The position numbers and the translations under genes are program-made. Below the pieces are notes generated by a model. It did no database searches, was not told the origin of the DNA, and was given only the letters and a program-made list of their open reading frames with translations. 64,000 nucleotides of DNA from assembly GCA_012960225.1 (NCBI GenBank), contig DUBS01000036.1, positions 1 to 64,000 of the forward strand, in the 5' to 3' direction. This document shows positions 1 to 4,712 of the stretch, piece after piece (the first letter of the stretch is position 1; each line of letters opens with the position of its first letter). This DNA is from Gemmatimonadota bacterium (GTDB taxonomy: Bacteria > Gemmatimonadota > Gemmatimonadetes > Longimicrobiales > Gaopeijiaceae).

Positions 1-40
1 TGGCAACGAGTATCCTGATTTTTTGATCTATACTTTGCAT
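1..40 (-). CDS. Methylmalonyl-CoA mutase cobalamin-binding subunit, N-terminus only (cut by window edge)
   Basis: Thirteen codons read leftwards off the window from an ATG at 40-38, giving MQSIDQKIRILVA. The KIRILVA stretch matches the first strand of the cobalamin-binding domain of methylmalonyl-CoA mutase, which in known proteins continues with a LDGHD motif. It lies directly downstream of meaB on the same strand, and MeaB is the GTPase that protects and reloads this mutase. An AAGGAG stretch lies upstream at a somewhat long spacing. The identification rests on a short match plus the neighbour, so it is good but not certain. The enzyme interconverts methylmalonyl-CoA and succinyl-CoA. Confidence 0.55.
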   Translation of the reverse strand, partial: MQSIDQKIRILVA

Positions 41-122
41 CAAAAGAAGACGGGCTCCTTGGTACCTCGTGCGTCCGCAGCCAAGCCACAAACAAAAACA
101 TGCCTCCAGAACTTATGAGGGG

Positions 123-1166
123 TCAACGCAAAAGTCGGCCTAGGATATCCCCAGCAACAGAATATGCTGTGTCTTTCCCCTTTTTAATACGGTCCAAAGC
201 CTGGTCCAATTCAGCAAGCACTGCATCAGAATGCCATACTGTACGGCGTAGTTCACGATCCATAACATCTTGTATCCGGACCCTCTGACGAACTCGCCTC
301 CGCTCTTCGAGTTCACCCGATTCCTCAAGCCATAAACGATGTGCTTTAATGGTGTCCATTAGATCTTCACCACCCTCTCCACGTTGAGCTACTGTTGAGA
401 GTACCGGCGGCGACCAGTCTAAACTGTTCGGCTCCTTACCAGATTTATTAATGATCCGAGCTGGATTGAAATCGTGGTGAGTAGATGAAGTTTCAAGTGC
501 TGTAGCCGCCCTTAGATGCAGTCCCTGTCGAAGATCTTTAACAAACCGGTCAGCACCAGGGCGATCCGCTTTGTTAACAACGAAAATATCTGCGATCTCC
601 ATGAGTCCGGCTTTCATCGCCTGAATGGCGTCACCTGATTCAGGAACTAGCACGACGATCACAGTATCGGTAGCGGCAGTGACCTCGAGCTCTGTCTGGC
701 CTACTCCGACAGTCTCGACTAGTACTCGATCGAAGCCAAACGCATCCATAAGGTCTAGAACCTCTTTTGTGGTCGTGGCGAGACCACCAAGCGAACCTCT
801 GGTGGCCATAGATCGGATGAAGACACCCGGATCAGTCGCTAGGTCGCTCATTCGGATTCGATCGCCGAGAAGCGCACCACCGGAATACGGTGAGGTCGGG
901 TCAACGGCGACAACACCAAGTGCTTCATCTTGGGCTCTGCAGTTCAGAGCCACCATGGAGAGCAGGCTCGATTTTCCAGCACCTGGCGGTCCAGTAAAGC
1001 CTATGCGAGCCGCCCTCGGGCCTCCTCCAAATACTTCGTGAAGAAAGTCCTGAAAACCTGGACGCTCATTTTCTACAAGTGAAATCGCCTGTCCCAAAGC
1101 AGCAGGCTGTCCCGCATGGAAGCGCCCAAGCAAATCTGCGAGTGCAGATTCCAGGAGACCCGTCAC
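123..1166 (-). CDS. meaB: MeaB-type GTPase, methylmalonyl-CoA mutase chaperone
   Basis: A 347-residue G3E-family GTPase. The P-loop GPPGAGKSS is at about residues 59-67, the switch-like VDPTSPYSGGALLGDR at 89-103, ETVGVGQ at 151-157 and the guanine-specificity NKAD at 198-201. In this family the protein (MeaB/ArgK) gates cobalamin delivery to methylmalonyl-CoA mutase and protects the enzyme from inactivation. The start is GTG at 1166-1164; no ATG lies in frame upstream. The N-terminal LLESALADLLGRF helix followed by AISLVENE is typical for the family. The gene is followed 82 bases on by what looks like the mutase small subunit. A 17-bp direct repeat bounding the 3.4-kb island lies 13 bases upstream of the start, so the island appears to sit in its promoter region. 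Confidence 0.95.
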   Translation of the reverse strand: MTGLLESALADLLGRFHAGQPAALGQAISLVENERPGFQDFLHEVFGGGPRAARIGFTGPPGAGKSSLLSMVALNCRAQDEALGVVAVDPTSPYSGGALLGDRIRMSDLATDPGVFIRSMATRGSLGGLATTTKEVLDLMDAFGFDRVLVETVGVGQTELEVTAATDTVIVVLVPESGDAIQAMKAGLMEIADIFVVNKADRPGADRFVKDLRQGLHLRAATALETSSTHHDFNPARIINKSGKEPNSLDWSPPVLSTVAQRGEGGEDLMDTIKAHRLWLEESGELEERRRVRQRVRIQDVMDRELRRTVWHSDAVLAELDQALDRIKKGKDTAYSVAGDILGRLLR

Positions 1167-1179
1167 CGAATCCGTCTCG

Positions 1180-1196
1180 TTTTCATTAGTTCGGGG
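1180..1196 (+). repeat. Left copy of 17-bp direct repeat bounding the island
   Basis: TTTTCATTAGTTCGGGG occurs here and again, identically, at 4546-4562. The two copies lie exactly at the change from ordinary operon genes to the atypical micro-gene region. Such a pair is what site-specific integration leaves at the two ends of an insert. No integrase is visible, so this is an inference from position and sequence identity. Confidence 0.7.
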
Positions 1197-1393
1197 CCGT
1201 TTTGTTAAGTGATTGTATCACAATAATTTACAGCGTTCTTAGAAGAAGTACGATATATATACTACACATAATACCACACACTCTGACTAGAAAATCAGCC
1301 TAATTTCAGGTCAAACTCGACCTTGCTACCCCCCCCCCACCCCCTATCAGCGGCGAAGGGGGTGGTACTAGTCCCACTCAACACGCACCAAAA
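1197..1393. other. Island left end, no gene seen
   Basis: I see no credible coding region here. The stretch is AT-rich up to about 1320, with a short inverted repeat GTGAT-TGT-ATCAC near 1210. It then changes abruptly to a run of C residues followed by the hairpin at 1337-1365. Confidence 0.6.
1337..1365 (+). other. GC-rich hairpin after a poly-C run
   Basis: CCACCCCC at 1337-1344 pairs perfectly with GGGGGTGG at 1358-1365 across a 13-nt loop. No T-run follows on the plus strand, so it is not a standard intrinsic terminator. It may be part of a larger RNA structure together with the nested stems at 1403-1502. Confidence 0.5.
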
Positions 1394-1690
1394 GTGAACC
1401 TATCCCGCGTACGCGGGAAGGTGTATAGGGTCCCTTGGGTGGTATGCAAGACCCCAGTACCCCCGCCCCCCCCTAGGCGGGCCTTGCTCTCCACCTATAC
1501 AACACTGTTCTGCTCGTCCGATCAGGCGATTTTAGATGACTCTGAGGAGGGATGTAGGACAGTCATAGATTGGCACGTTAGGCAGTTGGAGTGGTGGAAG
1601 AAAAAACTGGGCATCTCAGATTACGGCCTTGCTTGGATTGCTTTCGCTAAGGGGCTGGTTCTTGGGTATGCCCTGTGCTTTTTCATCTAA
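1394..1690 (+). CDS. Small membrane protein, start uncertain
   Basis: The open frame could encode up to 98 residues, but its first 40 codons run through the GC-rich stem-loops and look non-coding (a run of five prolines). The last 50 or so residues look real: an amphipathic, Trp-rich stretch (IDWHVRQLEWWKKKLG) followed by one membrane helix (WIAFAKGLVLGYALCFFI) at the C-terminus. A strong GAGGAGG sequence lies at 1541-1547, but no ordinary start codon follows it in this frame, so the true start is unclear. I do not recognise the family. It would be a tail-anchored or single-pass inner-membrane protein of about 50-60 residues. Confidence 0.4.
   Translation: MNLSRVRGKVYRVPWVVCKTPVPPPPPRRALLSTYTTLFCSSDQAILDDSEEGCRTVIDWHVRQLEWWKKKLGISDYGLAWIAFAKGLVLGYALCFFI
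1403..1502 (+). other. Palindrome plus nested long stem-loop
   Basis: A perfect 16-bp palindrome TCCCGCGTACGCGGGA lies at 1403-1418. Right after it, GTATAGG (1423-1429) can pair with CCTATAC (1494-1500). Inside that, GCAAG (1446-1450) can pair with CTTGC (1483-1487), and innermost CCCGCC (1462-1467) with GGCGGG (1476-1481). Three nested stems in the right order suggest a structured RNA or a recombination or replication structure. Confidence 0.5.
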
Positions 1691-1755
1691 TGAGCTTGGG
1701 GTCCCAGACCTAAAAAAAAATTCTGAAAAAATTTAACTCACTCATAGGAGGTTGA

Positions 1756-1908
1756 ATGGAATTCTTAAACCAAGTATGGCAGACAAACATCCTGCTCGTA
1801 GTGCTATGTGGAATTCAGGTCCTGATCCTTCTGGAGATGTATGCCCGTGCAAGACACGGAAGAAGCTCTGGAGAGTGTACGCGAGACCGTCACGGTTCAG
1901 GAGGGTAG
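1756..1908 (+). CDS. 50-residue single-pass membrane micro-protein
   Basis: A 50-codon gene starts at ATG 1756 with a near-perfect ribosome-binding site AGGAGG at 1746-1751. The product begins MEFLNQVWQT, followed by one membrane helix (about residues 12-27, ILLVVLCGIQVLILLE) and a basic, Arg-rich tail ending at TAG 1906-1908. No family is recognised. Its last 68 bases overlap the start of the next small membrane protein (1841-2050) in another frame, an arrangement often used for coupled expression. Support comes from the ribosome-binding site and the clear helix. Confidence 0.55.
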   Translation: MEFLNQVWQTNILLVVLCGIQVLILLEMYARARHGRSSGECTRDRHGSGG

Positions 1909-2050
1909 CTCTATAGAGGGAGTAATCTTAATCGTAGGTATTGCTGTTTCTTACTATCTGGCCAAGCTAGGAAAGACTGCGGTGCAAGGTGTTGCTATCT
2001 GGATAGTTACTATGGGAGCATTCCTATTGGCTTCATTCTACTTCCGCTAG
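1841..2050 (+). CDS. 69-residue two-helix membrane protein
   Basis: It starts at ATG 1841 inside the preceding micro-gene, with GGAG a few bases upstream. The first 23 residues are acidic and polar. Two membrane helices follow, about residues 26-44 (EGVILIVGIAVSYYLAKLG) and 49-68 (QGVAIWIVTMGAFLLASFYF). Size and two-helix layout are reminiscent of phage holins, but I see no sequence motif to support that, so function is unknown. It could also be the second half of a frameshifted product of the 1756 gene. Confidence 0.5.
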   Translation: MPVQDTEEALESVRETVTVQEGSSIEGVILIVGIAVSYYLAKLGKTAVQGVAIWIVTMGAFLLASFYFR

Positions 2051-2109
2051 AAGGAAGTGAGAGCGTGATGAGTGCCTTATACTGAATCAACACTTTCTGG
2101 GGGTGCCAG

Positions 2110-2367
2110 ATGTATAAAGTTCAAGACTGGAAAGATATGAATTCGTGGTTGAAGTTTTACGTTTTCTTTCTCCCAATTTGTACAGTTGTAATGCTTGGTA
2201 TTGGTGTTGGAAAATATTTATCAGGTGATTTGAATAGAGATTATTTCTTTCAGCTATTCCTGTTTTTCCTTCTGGCGTTTTCATTCGTTGGGATGTTTGG
2301 TCTGGTTGTAAAACTGAGCGGCAGGAGTCCCAACCCCCCCCTCCCAAATTTTCTGCAAAAATTTTAG
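2110..2367 (+). CDS. 85-residue two-helix membrane protein
   Basis: It starts at ATG 2110 behind a G-rich sequence (GGGGGTG) that may serve as a weak ribosome-binding site. The polar N-terminus (MYKVQDWKDMNSW) is followed by helices at about residues 14-34 and 44-66, rich in Phe and Leu, and a short tail ending NFLQKF. The base composition is more AT-rich than the flanking operons. Its stop codon TAG (2365-2367) touches the first base of the 177-nt repeated element. The last codons are made of the AAATTTT-type motif that recurs in this island. Function unknown. Confidence 0.55.
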   Translation: MYKVQDWKDMNSWLKFYVFFLPICTVVMLGIGVGKYLSGDLNRDYFFQLFLFFLLAFSFVGMFGLVVKLSGRSPNPPLPNFLQKF

Positions 2368-2543
2368 TTAGGGTGACCCATACTTTCTAACACTTTCTAC
2401 CCTACAAGCAGGGGTATCTACAGTTGCTATACATCGGGATATCAGAGGGCAGGATTGGTATCTCAAAGGTCGAGATGTATATCGGGTCTGGTAACTAGCG
2501 TTAGGGGGTCGCTCGAAGACCTCTTCTTCAAAAAGGTTGGGGT
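2367..2543 (+). repeat. Copy A of a 177-nt structured element
   Basis: This 177-nt block matches 3855-4031, which has exactly the same length, at roughly 65% identity by my hand alignment. Shared blocks include GTTAGGGT, CTAACACT, CAAGCAGGG, TGGTATC, TGTATATC, TCTGgTAACTAGCGT and AAAGGTTgGGGT. The start can fold as GTTAG (2367-2371) with CTAAC (2387-2391). Near the end, AGGGGGTC (2503-2510) pairs with GACCTCTT (2518-2525) using GU wobbles. No frame stays open through both copies. It lies immediately upstream of the gene at 2547, so it may be a 5' leader or an independent small RNA. Confidence 0.65.
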
Positions 2544-2546
2544 AAG

Positions 2547-2921
2547 ATGTTCAAAGGTCTTTTTGTGTTTGAAAAGCAAAGGACGAGGAAAGAGGCTTTT
2601 GGATTTTTCTTAGCCTATTCTCTTTTTAGAAGTGTATTGTCTGTAATAATTATCGAATTAGTCCTCGGTGGAGCATCTAGCGTTGCTGAAGCCATCGAGC
2701 TTGGCCAAGCTGTAGGACGCTATTTAAATCCTCTGTTTTGTTTAGTTTTATCTGCTTTAATTCTATTTAGGAAAGGACACTTGAAGAGTCTTGGATTTGT
2801 TCTAATTGGACTGTCTTCAGGTGTGGTGGGATTTTTCATCGGGTCTTTTCTTGGATTGATTCCCACGGCATATCTGACAACGATTAAGCCAGTTGATAGG
2901 GTGCCTGATGGGAATGCTTGA
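2547..2921 (+). CDS. 124-residue multi-pass membrane protein, unknown
   Basis: It starts at ATG 2547, three bases after the end of element copy A, whose G-rich end (GGTTGGGGTAAG) could act as the ribosome-binding site. The N-terminus is basic (MFKGLFVFEKQRTRKEAF). About three hydrophobic helices follow: residues 18-42, 60-76 and 81-110. The Gly/Ser-rich third segment (GLSSGVVGFFIGSFLGLIP) resembles a helix-packing motif. No family is recognised. The coding sequence is AT-richer than the chromosome outside the island. Confidence 0.6.
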   Translation: MFKGLFVFEKQRTRKEAFGFFLAYSLFRSVLSVIIIELVLGGASSVAEAIELGQAVGRYLNPLFCLVLSALILFRKGHLKSLGFVLIGLSSGVVGFFIGSFLGLIPTAYLTTIKPVDRVPDGNA

Positions 2922-2964
2922 ACGTCCACCCTGTCCTCCCGACCTAGAAGGCGAGAACTAGCTG

Positions 2965-3030
2965 ATGAGATTCTTAACCGCAGTAGCCCTAGCCCTAGTC
3001 ATGCTCTGGGTGCCCGTTGATGGGGTCTAG
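2965..3030 (+). CDS. 21-residue hydrophobic peptide, doubtful
   Basis: ATG 2965 opens a 21-codon frame with product MRFLTAVALALVMLWVPVDG plus V, ending at TAG 3028-3030, two bases before the next gene. It has the shape of a lone signal peptide or membrane helix. Its placement suggests a coupling or leader peptide for the zinc-ribbon gene at 3033. No clear ribosome-binding site is present, so this is a weak call. Confidence 0.25.
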   Translation: MRFLTAVALALVMLWVPVDGV

Positions 3031-3032
3031 GG

Positions 3033-3323
3033 ATGACACAGTGCCTGAATTGCGAACATAAGAACCCAGCAGCGGCTGACTTCTGCACTAAGTGTGGAGC
3101 GAAGACAAAGATTGAGTGCGACAAGTGCGGATTTAAGAGTCCCCCAGACTCTGAGTTCTGTGGAGGCTGTGGGGAGCTAACAGAGTACGGCGACCGAATG
3201 AGACTCGCAGAGAGACTCGTTGAAGAGGAAAGACAGAAAAAAATAGCTCTTAAACGAAAGATCATGTTTGCGTATATCGTTTTCGCTCTTCTTCTGATTT
3301 TGGCGATCACCTTATGGCTCTAA
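3033..3323 (+). CDS. Double zinc-ribbon protein with C-terminal membrane anchor
   Basis: A 96-residue protein. Two zinc ribbons sit at the N-terminus: CLNCEHKNPAAADFCTKCG (about 4-22) and CDKCGFKSPPDSEFCGGCG (about 29-47), with four CxxC knuckles. A charged helix (about 53-72) and one C-terminal membrane helix (about 76-95, IMFAYIVFALLLILAITLWL) follow. This is the double-zinc-ribbon architecture found on many small membrane-anchored proteins; the ribbon probably faces the cytoplasm and binds protein or nucleic acid, but the role is not known. It overlaps the next zinc-ribbon gene by 10 bases, so the two are probably co-expressed. Confidence 0.7.
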   Translation: MTQCLNCEHKNPAAADFCTKCGAKTKIECDKCGFKSPPDSEFCGGCGELTEYGDRMRLAERLVEEERQKKIALKRKIMFAYIVFALLLILAITLWL

Positions 3324-3514
3324 TCCAGTGTTACGAATGCTCGAAGGAGATCAGCGACAAGGCACCTGCTTGTCCTCATTGCGGTGCTCCCAAGGCTGAT
3401 GCTCAACCAAGTAAGAAGAAACCCAAGAGAGAACCGATATCCTTGGAGGATTGGGAAGAACGGGGGGGGAAGCTTCTCACCAGTTGTCGAGATATAGAGG
3501 AGAAAGAAAAGTGA
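3314..3514 (+). CDS. Small soluble zinc-ribbon protein
   Basis: A 66-residue protein beginning MALIQCYECSKEISDKAPAC with a second CxxC at about residues 20-23. This is the classic single zinc ribbon of the family with an 'I.C.EC...S..A..CP.CG' pattern. A basic linker (KKKPKREP) and an acidic tail follow. There is no membrane helix, in contrast to the preceding gene. It starts inside the end of that gene. Its stop TGA (3512-3514) overlaps the GTG of a following micro-gene. Members of the family occur widely and are mostly uncharacterised. Confidence 0.65.
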   Translation: MALIQCYECSKEISDKAPACPHCGAPKADAQPSKKKPKREPISLEDWEERGGKLLTSCRDIEEKEK

Positions 3515-3582
3515 GAATGACAGCACTCGGTCTCGGTCTCGTTTTCATTATCATCTACACGCTTGTGAAAGGGAATTTCTAG
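3511..3582 (+). CDS. 21-23-residue single-helix micro-protein
   Basis: A GTGA overlap with the preceding stop, or the ATG at 3517, opens a frame encoding MTALGLGLVFIIIYTLVKGN plus F, ending at TAG 3580-3582. It is one membrane helix with a short basic end. The coupling to the zinc-ribbon gene and the AGAGGAGA sequence upstream favour translation. Micro-proteins of this size often modulate a membrane partner, but nothing here says which. Confidence 0.4.
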   Translation: MRMTALGLGLVFIIIYTLVKGNF

Positions 3583-3636
3583 AAGTCTGAAATCCTCCCC
3601 AAAATCTCAAGTAGTTTCGCTCCAAGCTCCCTCTCT

Positions 3637-3659
3637 AGAACATCCCCAGATTTTTCCCC
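3637..3659 (+). repeat. CCCCARATTTTT motif, copy 1
   Basis: AGAACATCCCCAGATTTTT followed by CCCC matches 4255-4277, which differs by one substitution and one extra T. Related AAATTTT-rich stretches occur at 1709-1737 and 2342-2367. Each lies at or shortly after the end of a small gene. The role is unknown; it is too short of dyad symmetry to be called a terminator. Confidence 0.45.
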
Positions 3660-3661
3660 AA

Positions 3662-3859
3662 ATGAGACTAGCTAACGTAATTCACTGGATTTGCTTCCTC
3701 TTAGCATTGGCGATTGTACGAGCGGCTGTGCGGGACTCGTTTGACCCAGAGCAGAACCTCCAGAGGGTGTTCAACATCGTGCTTTTCCTCCTGAGTGGCT
3801 GGGGGATCAAGTATACACTGACGGGGAGAAAGGGGTTCTTTCCTTGGATGAGACGTTAG
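3662..3859 (+). CDS. 65-residue two-helix membrane protein
   Basis: It starts at ATG 3662, just after the CCCCAGATTTTT motif, with no obvious ribosome-binding site. Two membrane helices are likely at about residues 5-24 (NVIHWICFLLALAIVRAAV) and 34-52 (RVFNIVLFLLSGWGIKYTL), with a polar loop between them and a basic end (WMRR). Its stop codon (3857-3859) lies within the first GTTAGGGT of element copy B, the same relation seen for the 2110 gene and copy A. Function unknown. Confidence 0.5.
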   Translation: MRLANVIHWICFLLALAIVRAAVRDSFDPEQNLQRVFNIVLFLLSGWGIKYTLTGRKGFFPWMRR

Positions 3860-4031
3860 GGTCCACCCAGTCTCCTAACACTCTCAGCACCTCAAGCAGG
3901 GATGTTCTCAGTGCCTACGGATCAGGGTAGCAGATAGCAGGGTCTGGTATCGGAAGAGGCGAGTTGTATATCTAGTCTGCTAACTAGCGTGGAGGCTCGT
4001 CCGAAAAGCAGACGAACCGAAAGGTTAGGGT
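3855..4031 (+). repeat. Copy B of the 177-nt structured element
   Basis: The second copy has the same 177-nt length as 2367-2543. The 5' stem is GTTAGG (3855-3860) with CCTAAC (3874-3879), one pair longer than in copy A. The 3' stem is GGCTCGTC (3994-4001) with GACGAACC (4011-4018), 7 of 8 paired. Its sequence differs from copy A while the pairing is kept, as expected of a conserved RNA fold. The final AAAGGTTAGGGT (4020-4031) repeats the GTTAGGGT that opens the block. Confidence 0.65.
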
Positions 4032-4110
4032 GATGTAACCGTCTACTTCCGCATTGGCAGCGAGGTATATTCCCTTGCGGGTTGCACGAATCAACACATA
4101 TGGAGAGACC

Positions 4111-4245
4111 ATGGCGAGACAGAAGAATTACGGTTTTGAGAAGAAGCAGCGAGAGCTAAGGAAGCAAAAGAAGAAACAGGAGAAGGCTGAACGCCGGAAC
4201 CAAGAAGAGGCAGCCAGCCCAGCACCCAAAGAGGGAGACCGATGA
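4111..4245 (+). CDS. Conserved small basic protein (MARQKNYGFEK type)
   Basis: A 44-residue protein starting at ATG 4111 with GGAGAG six bases upstream. The open frame extends upstream to 4054, but the N-terminus MARQKNYGFEKKQRE matches a small, very basic, helix-rich protein that I recognise from many bacteria, so 4111 is preferred. The middle is a Lys/Arg/Glu-rich helix and the end is Pro/Ala-rich. The role of the family is unknown; the composition suggests RNA or ribosome association. It follows element copy B, with about 80 bases of leader between. Confidence 0.65.
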   Translation: MARQKNYGFEKKQRELRKQKKKQEKAERRNQEEAASPAPKEGDR

Positions 4246-4254
4246 CATCTAGTC

Positions 4255-4277
4255 AGAACATCCCCAAATTTTTTCCC
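4255..4277 (+). repeat. CCCCARATTTTT motif, copy 2
   Basis: AGAACATCCCCAAATTTTTT followed by CCC, nearly identical to 3637-3659. It begins ten bases after the stop of the small basic protein gene. Confidence 0.45.
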
Positions 4278-4387
4278 AGAAATTCTAGGGCACTCAGCTT
4301 TATAGACGAGGTGGCGTAGGGCGATTCAGCCAAGTCCATGACACGCTCCTGAATAGGCACCCAGATTGGTCAGGAATGTCCTCCTAC

Positions 4388-4411
4388 AATACTACCCAGA
4401 ATACTACCCAG
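4388..4411 (+). repeat. Tandem repeat, 2 x 12 bp
   Basis: AATACTACCCAG occurs twice in direct succession (4388-4399, 4400-4411) in the non-coding right end of the island. Confidence 0.7.
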
Positions 4412-4545
4412 TACATCGGGCATACAGTGGTCTACAGGACACCCACAGTGATACCAGTAGTCCAGAGAATATGGCTTGGTTGTTGGCTTTCTAGAAGGAG
4501 AAAGCTGAGGAAGTAAGCCGAATTAAAGAATACGGATGTAACCTA

Positions 4546-4562
4546 TTTTCATTAGTTCGGGG
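4546..4562 (+). repeat. Right copy of 17-bp direct repeat bounding the island
   Basis: TTTTCATTAGTTCGGGG, identical to 1180-1196. To its right lie 150 bases of ordinary intergenic sequence and then the 3' end of mgtE. Confidence 0.7.
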
Positions 4563-4712
4563 ATACTCCTCTTGGCGTCAATTTGGATCTAACAGCACTC
4601 AGCCTTAAACAAAAAGGACACTACTATCCTTCAGGTCTAGATCTAGAACACTGGCGGTCATCCGCAACAGATGCTTCACGCCGTCCCCTCTGTCTGGACT
4701 GGCCAAGAAAAA

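Larger units (their letters stand above)
4246..4545. other. Island right end, no gene seen
   Basis: Three hundred bases without a convincing gene. It holds the second CCCCAAATTTTTT motif (4255-4277), a 12-bp tandem repeat (4388-4411) and several short dyads. Stop codons interrupt all frames at short intervals. Confidence 0.6.

Noticed and set aside
625-1041. 138-codon plus-strand frame within meaB
   Set aside because: It is antisense to a clear GTPase with all motifs; the serine- and proline-rich translation is typical of a shadow frame.
2367-4031. Reading the 177-nt repeats as integron attC sites
   Set aside because: The GTTrGGG and yCTAAC ends resemble attC core sites, but no second pair of complementary L boxes is found, the inner part is not palindromic, and no integron integrase is present. 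An attC covariance-model search would settle it.
4636-4647. Perfect 12-bp palindrome TCTAGATCTAGA downstream of mgtE
   Set aside because: It is made of repeated short units, has no neighbouring features and is too short to interpret; expected at some frequency by chance.
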